Assembly: GCA_032622095.1 (NCBI GenBank)
Contig: CP136068.1
Span: 110,993,546 to 111,057,545 of the forward strand
From: Siphonodentalium dalli
Taxonomy: Eukaryota > Mollusca > Scaphopoda > Gadilida > Siphonodentaliidae
DNA: 64,000 nucleotides
Direction: 5' to 3'
Each line of letters starts with the position of its first letter. Positions within the stretch are counted from its first letter, which is position 1. Below are positions 24,501 to 31,209 of this stretch, piece by piece. The notes under the pieces were generated by a model, which saw only the letters and a program-made list of their open reading frames with translations, was not told the DNA's origin and did no database searches. Both the position numbers and the translations under genes were made by a program.

Positions 24501-25911
24501 CTACTTTCTTTAGACTCTGTAACACAGAGCTGTCCGAGAGTCTAATTTCAATTAGAACTGGTTGCAATCACATCTAGTTTTATTTTATTAGACACCAGAA
24601 TAATAAGTAAATTCTATGTCTATGAAATTATAATCCGGAAACCAAAATAATCGGGAAATTCAAAGTCAACAAGGGACATAACTCTGATAAAAAATATAGC
24701 AAATTTGAAAATGATAAGATAAATAAACTAAAATTATTTCCCAGAAACCAAAATAATATTTAGTGCCTAGTACTAGGTTTGGAACGAATTCACTAATGTA
24801 ATGTTAGAAGTAACTGCAACAATAAATAGAGAATACCTTTAGTTATTGTTTGAATATGGACATATGTCTGGAAAGAAATATAAAATTTTCACAAGCGGCT
24901 GCAAGCCATGAGTGTAAATTTGATATTTATTTCCAGACACGAATGAGATATTTCAGGTATTCAAACAAAAAACTGTAGGTATTATTTTTTATTATATGCC
25001 CCTTATTAGTGTTCAAAGTTGGGAAATTAACTCTTAAATAATTAAATTATTAATGCTATTTAATTAAAGCAAAGATGTATATATAAATGTATCAAATTTA
25101 CGTCCATGATTAAAGAGCGCATGTCGAGCAGTCTTTACAGACAGGAAAGATACTAAGCTTAATGTTGAAATTGACACATCGTAGAATTATCGATTGATCA
25201 AGTGGAGTCATAAATTCATCACTTTTGATTGGCTTGTGGACAGTGATGTCAAGCCTTGAAATAGGGTGTCTGTCATTTGCAGAATGAGGTCCCAAGAGGG
25301 TGAATTTAGTGATGCTAAATTCACCCTCTGGGGTCCTCATTCTGCTTAGGCCTCATCTTCTCTGAAAAGTTTCTTTATTATAAAATTTCTATAGAAACTT
25401 GTTCACATAGATTCTATTTTTTTTGGTTTAGTTTCTCTATATCCCCAAATTGGCAAATGACACATTCCATAATTGAGGTTCCCAATGGGTGAACATCACA
25501 ATATTCACCATTTGGGAACTTCAATCTGACTCTATGTCTCCCATAGCAGACGAGGCCATGCAGAATGAGGTCCCCAGAGGGTGATTTTGGTGATGCTAGC
25601 CTGCTATGCAGGATAGCTTCACTAAATTCATCCTCTGGGGACCTCATTCTGCAAATGACAGGCACACTAAACTCAGACTTGATTTCTCTATGTTCTCTTT
25701 GCAGTATCTTGGACCTCACACACACGCGACTCTGTTTGAGACAGATGAGAGATATCGAAAACTCGGATTTGAAATTGAAGATCTCGGATGCTGTAAAGTC
25801 ATTAGGCATCATATATGGGGAACACATGCATATGTAGGATGTCTTTTCACAAATGCACCAATGGACCATCCTGTTATTAGAGCTATGAGTAAACCAAAAA
25901 CAGATTCATAG
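6366..25911 (+). CDS. MMADHC: MMADHC, cobalamin trafficking protein CblD (gene span, six visible coding exons)
   Basis: MMADHC receives cobalamin from MMACHC and directs it to cytosolic methionine synthase or to mitochondrial methylmalonyl-CoA mutase. Six exons (6366-6513, 11901-12106, 14191-14284, 16588-16724, 22350-22436, 25705-25911) join in phase to 879 nt, i.e. 292 residues plus stop, against 296 in human. Visible motifs are a basic N-terminal stretch ending in [19 protein letters not shown], fitting a mitochondrial leader; [23 protein letters not shown]; and [10 protein letters not shown], whose first Cys (codon 25789-25791) corresponds to the cobalt-binding Cys of human MMADHC. The exon with the start codon was not found; it should add only a few codons. 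Introns are long and full of MITEs, several touching splice sites. Confidence 0.95.
6612..7040. mobile_element. MITE family E, copy E1
   Basis: Starts TTAAAGGTACTCAATCTGA and ends GATTATACATCTTTAA, i.e. imperfect inverted termini (AAAGGTACTCAATCCGA / AAAGATGCATAATCCGA) inside TTAA. The length of about 430 bp fits the other copies. It lies in the MMADHC intron 98 bp after the exon at 6366-6513. The terminal TTAA (7037-7040) is shared with the family D element that follows. Confidence 0.8.
7037..7359. mobile_element. MITE family D, copy D2 (piggyBac-like)
   Basis: Bounded by TTAA at 7037-7040 and 7356-7359. It contains the family phrase TCTCCCATTCAG and a palindrome at about 7250-7310 in which AATGTTCAGATAATAAGTTC faces its reverse complement. 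A second partial copy (7360-7490) follows directly. Confidence 0.7.
7967..8134. mobile_element. MITE family B, copy B1 (pogo/Tigger-like)
   Basis: Near-complete palindrome flanked by TA on both sides, with termini CAGTAATGCCCTAA..TTAGAGCATTACTG. The arms contain AATCGACTCCTTAACCACAG and GAGCTTTCCGATGAATGGCA. CAGT-ended termini and a TA target duplication are typical of pogo/Tigger-type Tc1-mariner elements; the family assignment is inference. Confidence 0.75.
8365..8632. mobile_element. MITE family F, copy F1
   Basis: Inverted termini: left AGGCCATTAAAATAAA then CTGTGTCCTCAGGCAA; right GTGTCTGAGAACACAG then an AT-rich end. An internal direct repeat of CTCAATTTTGAGATGAGG lies at 8405-8445. 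Other members are at 21543, 54528, 55795 and 62350. Confidence 0.7.
8651..8900. mobile_element. MITE family C, copy C1 (piggyBac-like)
   Basis: Flanked by TTAA. Termini are CCCTTTGAGTGCCAGG (left) and CCTGGCACTCAAAGGG (right). A strong hairpin at 8779-8848 pairs GCCAATGCATTCTCTTATAT with its complement. TTAACCCTTT-type ends with TTAA duplication are the piggyBac signature. Confidence 0.85.
8901..9630. other. intron sequence, nothing recognised
   Basis: AT-rich intron of MMADHC. No conserved coding, repeat palindrome or RNA gene was recognised. Confidence 0.4.
9633..9737. mobile_element. MITE family B, one-armed fragment B2
   Basis: Only the left arm of family B is present, from TA-CAGTAATGCCCTAATTAA to CATCGGAAAGCTCTCG. 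The right arm is absent. The copy at 49027 is truncated at almost the same place, so a one-armed form may be recurrent. Confidence 0.7.
9738..11323. other. intron with small hairpins only
   Basis: No gene recognised. Two short hairpins: about 10729-10755 (TCTGCCATATATGGCAGA) and about 11137-11167 (AAATTGAACTC paired with GAGTTCAATTT). Confidence 0.4.
11324..11679. mobile_element. MITE family A, copy A2 (left hairpin truncated)
   Basis: The left hairpin is reduced to one arm (about 11324-11357). The internal spacer (GGCAGATGACACAATGCATA..) and the right hairpin (about 11570-11650) are present. The right terminus (CAAATGTCCGGCACAATATT) resembles the terminus of the copy at 45588. It ends 220 bp upstream of MMADHC exon 11901-12106. 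Confidence 0.7.
11901..12106 (+). CDS. MMADHC: MMADHC coding exon
   Basis: Acceptor GACTTTATTAG ends at 11900; donor GTAAGT at 12107. It starts with the last two bases of a split codon (G+CA = Ala), matching the phase 1 end of the previous exon. The peptide includes the [14 protein letters not shown] region, aligning with the human MGPFGPQDQRFQLPG segment, and ends in QWLTNAER. Confidence 0.92.
12144..12523. mobile_element. MITE family E, copy E2
   Basis: TTAAAGGTACACAATCCGA at the left and GGATTATGTATCTTTAA at the right, about 380 bp. The left TTAA is 37 bp downstream of the exon donor at 12107. Confidence 0.8.
12811..13045. mobile_element. MITE family A, half element A3
   Basis: Left terminus CAAGCCTGAGTATAGTGTG, one hairpin (about 12840-12930) and the internal spacer as far as GCAATGTGTCATCTGCC. 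The second hairpin is missing. Confidence 0.75.
13746..13999. mobile_element. MITE family A, short composite A4 with target duplication
   Basis: Two hairpins separated by only about 10 bp (TTACACCTGA). Termini are CAAGCCTTGAAATAGTG and its imperfect complement. It is flanked by the direct repeat GAAGGGAT (13738-13745 and 14000-14007; the match extends one base further), an 8-bp target duplication pointing to a hAT-type transposase. Confidence 0.85.
14191..14284 (+). CDS. MMADHC: MMADHC coding exon
   Basis: Acceptor TATTAATTTTAG ends at 14190; donor GTATGT at 14285. It has 31 codons plus one base, ending LVMRK + G, with the split codon completed by AT of the next exon to Asp. This corresponds to the human ..CPELLRKDF segment. 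Confidence 0.92.
14697..14948. mobile_element. MITE family A, short composite A5
   Basis: Same short two-hairpin layout as A4. Termini are CAAGCCTTGAAATAGTG / CTATTTCAAGGCTTG. Flanks GATAGAAG (left) and TATAGAAG (right) match at 7 of 8 positions, consistent with an 8-bp target duplication. Confidence 0.82.
14949..15717. other. intron, possible old repeat
   Basis: No coding signal. The stretch 15050-15190 (AACATTGGAAAAGGTCAAAGC..) resembles, inverted, 58130-58290 (GCTTTGACCTTTTCCAATGTTT), so it is probably a dispersed repeat of undefined limits. A CCAATCA box lies near 15555. Confidence 0.4.
15718..16330 (+). mobile_element. pearl-like element with tandem cores
   Basis: Hairpin of ATTATACCCCCA against TGGGGGGTATA, a tract of CCGTC repeats (15765-15830), then three degenerate cores of about 130 bp each with ATGAACCGATTTCAATAATT and TTTTCGACTTATT. 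It ends near GGTGGGGGTATGCTAATAC. Same plan as 4203 and 52556. Confidence 0.6.
16363..16576. mobile_element. MITE family D, copy D4, ending at an exon
   Basis: Family D body: AGATAATAAGTTCAACAAA facing TATTATCTGAACATTTC, then AATAATAGACCA and ACTGAATGAGAGAAGGG. The TTAA at 16573-16576 lies 11 bp before the exon that begins at 16588, so the element's end overlaps the branch point and pyrimidine tract region. Confidence 0.6.
16588..16724 (+). CDS. MMADHC: MMADHC coding exon
   Basis: Acceptor AATTATTTTTAG ends at 16587; donor GTAAGT at 16725. Reads [16 protein letters not shown], then [16 protein letters not shown] and REELLAS, closely matching human SLFPE..LTVTQKTKNDM..VEIEREVLLEK. Ends in phase 0. 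Its last 64 bp and the following intron are tandemly duplicated 1.33 kb downstream. Confidence 0.95.
16657..17982 (+). repeat. tandem duplication unit, copy 1 (exon end plus intron)
   Basis: Duplicated against 17983-18930 plus 20246-20870, with an offset of about 1327 bp at the left edge. It includes the end of the MMADHC exon, its donor and the intron. Copy 2 is split by a 1.3-kb transposon and carries a family B insertion, neither of which is in copy 1. Confidence 0.85.
17983..18051 (+). pseudogene. duplicated MMADHC exon segment (possible alternative exon)
   Basis: Copy of the last 64 bp of the exon at 16588-16724. A plausible acceptor (TTCTATTCGTTAG ending 17982) precedes AAG ATG AAA AAC.., and the donor GTAAGT follows at 18052. 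The 69-bp segment is 23 codons, open, starting and ending in phase 0, so splicing it between the exons ending 16724 and starting 22350 would keep the frame. Differences from the parent include Glu to Val, Arg to Gln and Ser to Ile. It is either a dead duplicate or a rarely used cassette exon; the sequence alone cannot decide. Confidence 0.55.
18300..18448. mobile_element. MITE family B, copy B3 (left tip missing)
   Basis: Starts ATCGACTCCTTAACCACAG, lacking the outer 14 or so bases, and ends GGGCATTACTG followed by TA. Copy 1 of the surrounding duplication (about 16975-16995) has no element here, so insertion followed the duplication, or the element was lost from copy 1. Confidence 0.75.
18931..20245. 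mobile_element. 1.3-kb DNA transposon with CAGGGTTCGTACG termini
   Basis: Inverted termini CAGGGTTCGTAC (left) and GTACGAACCCTG (right), flanked by the direct repeat ACATGC (18925-18930 / 20246-20251). The homologous site in copy 1 (about 17490-17512) is empty, which dates the insertion after the duplication. Subterminal repeats of TTCCAGTATATTCCAGTAT occur at both ends. The termini resemble hAT ends; the superfamily is inferred. It carries a decayed coding fragment on the minus strand. Confidence 0.8.
19688..20040 (-). pseudogene. coiled-coil protein fragment inside the transposon
   Basis: Minus-strand reading from about 20040 gives a helical, charged stretch ([17 protein letters not shown].., [20 protein letters not shown]), and after a frameshift near 19810-19840 continues with [19 protein letters not shown] to a stop at 19688-19690. 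Heptad-like spacing suggests a coiled coil. It may be the 3' part of a transposon-encoded or captured host gene. I do not recognise the family with confidence. Confidence 0.5.
21134..21371. mobile_element. MITE family C, copy C2 (piggyBac-like)
   Basis: TTAA on both sides, CCCTTTGAGTGCCAGG / CCTGGCACTCAAAGGG termini, hairpin at about 21254-21320. Nearly identical to the copy at 8651, implying recent mobilisation. Confidence 0.88.
21543..21782. mobile_element. MITE family F, copy F2
   Basis: Left GCCCATTAATAAAACAGCTG then TGTTCTCAGGCAATTTTATC; right GCTGCCTGAAAACCCAGTAT. Includes the ATTTTGAGATGAGGGAGGGA block shared with 8440. Confidence 0.65.
22350..22436 (+). CDS. MMADHC: MMADHC coding exon
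   Basis: Acceptor TTCTTTGCTTTCAG ends at 22349; donor GTGAGT at 22437. 29 codons in phase 0-0: [18 protein letters not shown] then [11 protein letters not shown], matching human [20 protein letters not shown]. The FIDPS loop is part of the nitroreductase-like fold shared with MMACHC. Confidence 0.96.
22449..22689. mobile_element. MITE family A, short composite A6, abutting an exon
   Basis: Starts 12 bp after the MMADHC exon end with CCTTGAAATAGGGTGCCTG; two hairpins separated by TGAGTTGTAA. The right end breaks off at CACACTATG. The octamer GTTCATAG occurs at both edges (22440-22447 and 22693-22700), possibly the target duplication. Confidence 0.8.
22705..22945. mobile_element. MITE family C, copy C3
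   Basis: TTAACCCTTCCATTACTGGA at the left, CGTCATTAAAGGGTTAA at the right. Two hairpins: about 22751-22822 and 22848-22896. The right TTAA (22942-22945) is also the left TTAA of the next element. Confidence 0.8.
22942..23208. mobile_element. MITE family D, copy D5
   Basis: Complete family D reference copy: TTAACCATTTCTATACTGAA to TTTAGTATAGAAAGGGTTAA, with a central palindrome (about 23105-23160). Confidence 0.82.
23209..24143. other. intron, nothing recognised
   Basis: No gene recognised. Contains a short homopolymer C run near 24008-24020. Confidence 0.4.
24144..24304. mobile_element. MITE family B, copy B4
   Basis: TA-flanked, CAGTAATGCTCTAATTAA left and TTAGAGCATTACTG right; a palindrome with the inner left arm longer than the inner right arm. 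Confidence 0.82.
24832..24990. repeat. imperfect inverted repeat
   Basis: AATACCTTTAGTTATTGTTT..GTCTGGAAAGAAATAT faces ATATTTATTTCCAGAC..AAACAAAAAACTGTAGGTAT. About 160 bp, probably an unclassified foldback element. Confidence 0.5.
25250..25681. mobile_element. MITE family A, copy A7, ending 23 bp before the last MMADHC exon
   Basis: Full composite: CAAGCCTTGAAATAGGGTG to GCACACTAAACTCAGACTTG. The left hairpin has lost its loop (25280-25350); the right one is intact (25558-25655). Any minus-strand reading frame here is translated palindrome, not a gene. Confidence 0.82.
25705..25911 (+). CDS. MMADHC: MMADHC terminal coding exon
   Basis: Acceptor TATGTTCTCTTTGCAG ends at 25704; TAG stop at 25909-25911. 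68 residues, including [39 protein letters not shown] and the C-terminal FTNAPMDH. The first Cys of DLGCC (codon 25789-25791) is the conserved cobalamin-coordinating thiolate of the family. Confidence 0.97.
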   Translation, partial: YLGPHTHATLFETDERYRKLGFEIEDLGCCKVIRHHIWGTHAYVGCLFTNAPMDHPVIRAMSKPKTDS

Positions 25912-26084
25912 AAGTGTTCACTGATGAGGCATTCTTGGATGTTCTGGATTATGATTCAGGCCAAAACCTGATTATTTAGGGGTATTATGTGGAGTCATAT
26001 GGTTAGCTGTGTCAGCCTGGCACCATGTTAAGATGTATTCAAGGTCCCAACCATTAGCAAACACATAATGTTATAAAGCTCAAT

Positions 26085-26311
26085 CAAGTCTGGATATAGT
26101 GTCTGACATTTGCAGAATGAGGTCACCAGTGGGTGAATTTAGTGATGCTACCCTGCACAGCAGGCTAGCATTACCATATTCACCCTCTGGGGACCTCATT
26201 CTGCATGACCTCATCTGCTATGGCAGACATAGACTCAGATTGAAGTTCTCAAATGGTTAATATTGTGATGTGCACCCATTGGGAACCTCGATTATGCAAT
26301 GTGTCGTCCGA
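26085..26311. mobile_element. MITE family A, half element A8 in the MMADHC 3' flank
   Basis: Left terminus CAAGTCTGGATATAGTG, one hairpin (about 26113-26205), the spacer to GCAATGTGTCGTCC. It may be transcribed in the 3' UTR. Confidence 0.7.
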
Positions 26312-26455
26312 ATAATACCGCCATTATACCCATGACAAATCAATTTTGATGGCTCATATGAATACATAACGCGCTAGTTAATGTGATGTAATTCAATAGT
26401 GAAATTATCGTTTATAATCACTCGAGAAATCAAGGTAAATTACACATAGGAATGT

Positions 26456-26461
26456 AATAAA
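26456..26461 (+). terminator. candidate MMADHC poly(A) signal AATAAA
   Basis: First canonical AATAAA I noticed downstream of the MMADHC stop, 545 bp after it and beyond the family A insertion. Usage is unproven. Confidence 0.25.
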
Positions 26462-26907
26462 TACTAAGGTATTGGATTTAGAGAGCTTGTTTAGCGACCA
26501 CAGGTTGATTCAAATATCTAACCAACAAGATTTTTATACCATGAGTCATGGTCACACACCACAACAATTCTTTTATTTTTAAATATATAATTTTTTTGTG
26601 ATTGTATATCAGTTATTTATTTTCTCTACTAGTGCTGATAAAAGAACCCGGTTCTGATGAAAATTGTGTTCATTGAAGTATTTCAATTTTTATTTAGAAA
26701 ATGTGTTTAATTGTCAATGTCATTTTTAATTACATTGGGTCATGTAGATAGATGACCAATCCCATGAACTATAATTCTTTGTAGACTTGTGACTGATTAA
26801 GTCTGATCATGACCCAATGCATATCAAAAAGATATCCTTCACTATTTTATTTCCAATCCTGTGCTTAAATTGAATGCATTTCACATTTATTTTCAATGAA
26901 TTGCTCA

Positions 26908-27307
26908 TTAACCCTTTACCCAACAAACCGGCCAAAAACGTCCAAATAAAGCTTCAACAGCCTAAAATATATTCGGTCTGTCTCAATGGAACCATACAAA
27001 TATGGATATCATTGGAACCGGCTCCTTGACCACATTGTGATAGTTACAGTTATGCCATGTGCCAATGCATTCTCTTATATATGCGAGTCGACCATAGGTC
27101 GCCTCGCATATATAAGAGAATGCATTGGCCTAAACAAAATCTTTTTTTAACACTTTTTACCATTTTTTCTTACATTCTTTAACAATATTATAATTTTTAA
27201 TGTGTTAAGCCAATGCATTCTCTTATATATGCGAAGCGACCTATGGTCGACTCGCATATATAAGAGAATGCATTGGCACAGGGCCCTTCTGTTGGGTAAA
27301 GGGTTAA
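26908..27307. mobile_element. MITE family C variant, copy C4
   Basis: TTAACCCTTTACCCAACA and TGTTGGGTAAAGGGTTAA termini, with two separate family C hairpins (about 27059-27129 and 27209-27277). Close relative at 59615-60027. Confidence 0.85.
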
Positions 27308-27526
27308 GGCAGAATTGTGAATAGTTTTGTCTTGATTTTCTCTAAAACATAAGTGCTATCATGTCATCTAATTACTTTTGAGATTAGGTCCGGCCAATTG
27401 CTGTTTAGTGGTTGAAATATGTGTAAGTAAGTAAAGTAACTTGAATGATATTGCTTTAGAAAGAAGGTATGTCTGTTCATAGTATGGCAATGCTTTGTCT
27501 GTTACAGAGTTCTATTTCTAATAACT

Positions 27527-28030
27527 GATATCTTCCTTTATTTTTTCCCTCTTTTGGTATGTAGCACTCATGAATGACTGAAAAAGTTGATATGGTATTA
27601 TATGGATTCTACTGTTCTGTTTTCTCGTATGTGCTACAGAATGAAATTTTAAGTCTTGATTAAAGGTGTTTTTGTTTCAAATTTTTATCTTATGCTCTTA
27701 ATTCCACTGAATTGTTCATTGTTGCTTGGTGTCATGCAAAAAGACACCCAAGATCCCCCAAATGTGCAACTTTTTCTAAGAATAGATATCTTCCTTTATA
27801 TTTTGGTATGCAGCACAAATGAATGACTGAAAAGTCTGAACCGTTGATATGGATATATACATTCTAATTTTCTGTTGTCTCATGTTCTACAGAATGAAAT
27901 TTTCAGTCCAATTAAATGTATTTTTGTTTATAATTTTTATCGTGCTCTTACTACCTCTGAATTGGTCAATTTTGCATGGTGTCGTGCAAAAGACACCCAT
28001 GATCTCCTATATGTGCAAAAGGACACCTAA
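27527..28030 (+). repeat. tandem duplication, about 250 bp x 2
   Basis: GATATCTTCCTTTAT..TTTTGGTATGTAGCAC recurs from about 27785, followed in both copies by GAATGACTGAAAA.., CTACAGAATGAAATTTT and GGTGTCATGCAAAA/GACACCCA. The copies are diverged and non-coding. Runs of the GACACC(C/T)AAGATC type continue to about 28090. Confidence 0.65.
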
Positions 28031-28103
28031 GATCTTTCAAATGTGCCAAAAGTTTGGTAGATCGGGATGTCTTTTTGCACATTTGAGAGATTCTGGTTGT
28101 CTA

Positions 28104-28310
28104 CAGTAATGCCCTAAGTAATCGACTCCTTAAACACAGCAGAATTATGGGTAACTTTTCAGGATTTAGTCGGAAATATGGCTTGATGCCATTCATCGGA
28201 AAGCTCTCGGGGAGAGCTTTCCGATGAATGGCAACAAGCCATATTTCCGACTAAATCCTGAAAAGTTACCCATAATTCTGCTGTGTGGTCGATTACTTAG
28301 GGCATTACTG
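28104..28310. mobile_element. MITE family B, copy B5 (near-perfect long palindrome)
   Basis: TA-flanked. Both arms are complete up to the apex CGGAAAGCTCTCGGGGAGAG, giving about 100-bp arms, the best preserved of the family. Confidence 0.88.
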
Positions 28311-28451
28311 TATTTGCACGATACCATGCAATGACCAATTCAGCCTTACTTTCCTGCTTACTTCCCAGTCAATTATAAATAATTGGTATGGAAGGATGTT
28401 AAAGCCAATCGAAGGAAGCTAATGCCAATCCTGGATATTACTACTTAGACA

Positions 28452-28854
28452 GACCTCAAATGTAGTGCTGGTCATTTTCAGAATGAGGTCCCCAGAGGGT
28501 GAATTTTAGTGATGCTTACCTGCACAGTGGGCTAGCATCACTAAATTCACTCTCTGGTGACCTCATTCTGCTTAGGCCTCATCTTCTCTGGAAAGTATCT
28601 TTATTATCAAATTAACAAGTTTTTGTTTCTTGTTTCTTTCTTAGTTTAGTTTCTCTATATCCCCAAATTGGCAGGCGACACAATGGATAATCAAAGTGCT
28701 CAATGGGTGCACATCACCATCTTATTGTGTCTAGGTCTCCCAAAGCAGATGAGGCCATGCAGAATGAGGTCCCCAGGAGATGAATTTATAGTGATGCTAG
28801 CCCAATGTGTGGGGTAGCGTCACTAAATTCACCCTCTGTGGACCTCATTCTGCA
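28452..28854. mobile_element. MITE family A, copy A9 (diverged)
   Basis: Two hairpins (about 28480-28573, 28758-28853) and spacer. The right terminus is replaced a few bases later by family V element V1. Confidence 0.7.
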
Positions 28855-28863
28855 ATAATTAAT

Positions 28864-29214
28864 GGGGTACTGTACACTAATTCCGGCAATTTATGGGACA
28901 ATCTCCTATTATACTCAACAAAATATTTGCAACAAATGAATGAATTTGAGCCTTTGATGAGTGCAAAATACACACATGTGCTCTATGAATGATGTAAACA
29001 ACATTTTAGTTATAATGAAAATGAGTTAATGACTTGAGCCATAAACTCATTTTCATTATAATTACCATGTTGTTTTACATCGTTCATAAAGTAAATGAGT
29101 GTATTTTGCACTCATCCATGGCTCAAATTCATTCATTTGTTGCATATATTCTGTTGAGTTTAATAGATGTCCCATAAATGGCCGGGTTTAGTGTACAATA
29201 CCCCTCTAAGTGGC
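28864..29214. mobile_element. MITE family V, copy V1 (foldback)
   Basis: GGGGTACTGTACACTAA at the left, TTAGTGTACAATACCCC at the right. The interior is a long imperfect palindrome (TGAGTGCAAAATACAC / GTGTATTTTGCACTCA; ATAATGAAAATGAGTT / AACTCATTTTCATTAT). Confidence 0.8.
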
Positions 29215-29263
29215 ACTCATCTGGAAAGTAATGCCTTTCTCTATTGACTGGAGTCAAGAGATA

Positions 29264-29463
29264 CAGTAATGCCCTAAGTAATCGACTCCGTAACCATAGC
29301 AGAAATATGGGTAACTTTTCAGGATTTAGTCGGAAATATGGCTTTTTGCCATTCATCGGAAAGCTCTCCCCGAGAGCTTTCCAATGAATGGCAACAAGCC
29401 ATATTTCCGACTAAATCCTGAATAGTTACCCATAATTCTGCTGTGGTTAAGCAGTCGATTAAT
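29264..29463. mobile_element. MITE family B, copy B6 (right tip missing)
   Basis: TA-CAGTAATGCCCTAAGTAA through both arms to AAGCAGTCGATTAATTA. The final GGGCATTACTG is absent because the sequence passes directly into a truncated family C element. Confidence 0.8.
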
Positions 29464-29464
29464 T

Positions 29465-30470
29465 ATCAACCCATATACCCTGTGCCAATGCATTCTCTTA
29501 TATATGCGAGTCGACCATAGGTCGCCTCGCATATATAAGAGAATGCATTGGCCTAACAATTTTTCATCATTTGTTATTATTTTTTACAATTTTAATAAGT
29601 TTTTCTTATATTCTTTAACAGATTTATTTTTTAGGTTTAGTGCCAGGAATCTTACGTTTTTCATGGGAATAAAAATTATTACTATGAATACTTGGTGATA
29701 GTTTTGAGTTATAACATGCCCCTAAGTTTTTATCCAGTTTGTTTTTAAATTCACTATAGCATGCTTAAAGGGGTACTGTACGCCAAATGTTGTTGTTGGT
29801 TTCTATAGTCTCCGAGTCAGAGAATAAGGTAACAATTTTTTCATTATTTGAAAATCTGTTGAGTACGAAGTAGTGTTACGGATGACAAATTTACCGGAAT
29901 GCAAAAATACAAATTGTCGTTGTCGAGTAATTTTTGTACAGTTTTCAACCAAATGAATCAAATAAAAGTTATATTATAGGCATACTAGTCCAATATAATC
30001 ATTTAAGTTATTGTATCGTCGCTAGTCAGTGAGTGACTTGAGTGTTCTCCCCGTATCATTATAATATTTTAAGCAATCGTGTGTGCGATCGGTTTAACAT
30101 CCAGTATCCCTCAATTACTTTATTTTGATTACGGAAATTCGTAATTTAATTGACGCCATTTTATGGCTCCAGTCATAAATTCAATTTATATCAAATTATT
30201 AACTTTTAAATTATTAAATTTTAATATAGCATATTAACCTGAGCGTTTACAGAATACATCTTCGACTCAAATTACTTATGTTTCTATATATTATCGATAT
30301 TAGATCGTTGTTGTCACCGGAAATTTAATGCAAATGGCGTACAGTACCCCTTTAAGCATACCCAATAAAAATTTAACAAACAAAAAATCAAAATTTAAAA
30401 AAAAAAGGCCCGATTTTACAGACCGTAAATTAGGGCCGATGAGATCGGCCCCTGGCACTGAAAGGGTTAA
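29465..30470. mobile_element. MITE family C, copy C5, truncated left and split by V2
   Basis: Starts inside family C at TCAACCCATATACCCTGTGC, hairpin at about 29483-29553, then interrupted by V2. It resumes with GGGCCGATGAGATCGGCCCC and ends GGCACTGAAAGGGTTAA at 30470. Its right end is 19 bp from the C2orf69 stop codon (minus strand), so that gene's 3' UTR probably runs into it. Confidence 0.75.
29765..30355. mobile_element. MITE family V, copy V2, nested in C5
   Basis: TTAAAGGGGTACTGTACGCC at the left and GGCGTACAGTACCCCTTTAA at the right, about 590 bp, with TTAA at both borders. Inserted into the 5' or 3' part of family C element C5. Confidence 0.82.
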
Positions 30471-30489
30471 AAAAGGAAAGCATAATTAT

Positions 30490-31209
30490 TCAGAACATAT
30501 TCAACACCTCAAAATGTTTCTCAAGTGATGCTTTTTGATCGTCAAAATGAAGAGTTTCCTCAATGTCAGCTCCTAATTGCTTGAGAGAGTCCACAAAACT
30601 TCGCTCCTCTTCTCCAATCCATGTCCTCCTAAAATCTTTCACTTGATAAGGAGTTACGTGAACACTAATCCGACATTTCAAATTAACAAGCTTAGATAAC
30701 ATTTCCTCGTCTGTCACCCAAGTATTGCTGCCTCCAGCATGGCCACCATCCAACCAGAATATTTCCTTCAATTTGCTCAGAAATGACGTCACATTAGGAG
30801 ATTGGCCATCACAGGCTAATTCATTAACAATTTGGTTTAAGACAACACATCCCTTACTGAACCCAATCAAAACAATTTCCGCTTCTGGGAATCTATGAGG
30901 GTCATTTTCTTTTTCCTGACTCTGTTCCTGTCGTTCTTGATTGTGTTTCAGTAAGGTCAATACATTAATGTATAACAATGTCAAGTGTTCTAACCCACCA
31001 TAATCCTGTCTATGAGTTGGAACACCATAATGGTTTGACTCAACAAAATTTGAGAAGACTGAAAAAGTTTTCAGATGCATCTTGTCAGGTTTTACCACCA
31101 GCACAAGACTTGAGGGGAATCGACTGTGGATCAGTTCTGCAGTCGCTTCTAAATTCCACATTGAATGCTTCTTGGAGACTTCAGAATAATCCATATTTTC
31201 GATGTAATC
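30490..31209 (-). CDS. C2orf69: C2orf69 exon 2
   Basis: Acceptor on the minus strand TATTTATATTTGCAG precedes GAT at 31209; TGA stop is at 30492-30490. 239 residues, containing the GFSKG and DGGHAGGSNTW motifs. A glutamine/glutamate-rich insert (QERQEQSQEKEN, about residues 160-171) replaces the longer low-complexity linker of the human protein. Confidence 0.95.
   Translation of the reverse strand, partial: DYIENMDYSEVSKKHSMWNLEATAELIHSRFPSSLVLVVKPDKMHLKTFSVFSNFVESNHYGVPTHRQDYGGLEHLTLLYINVLTLLKHNQERQEQSQEKENDPHRFPEAEIVLIGFSKGCVVLNQIVNELACDGQSPNVTSFLSKLKEIFWLDGGHAGGSNTWVTDEEMLSKLVNLKCRISVHVTPYQVKDFRRTWIGEEERSFVDSLKQLGADIEETLHFDDQKASLEKHFEVLNMF

Noticed and set aside
25414-25869. 151-codon minus-strand open frame, and many frames with MRSPEGEF-type peptides
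   Set aside because: These are translations of the family A palindromes; the same peptide appears wherever the MITE occurs, in both strands, with no family similarity.
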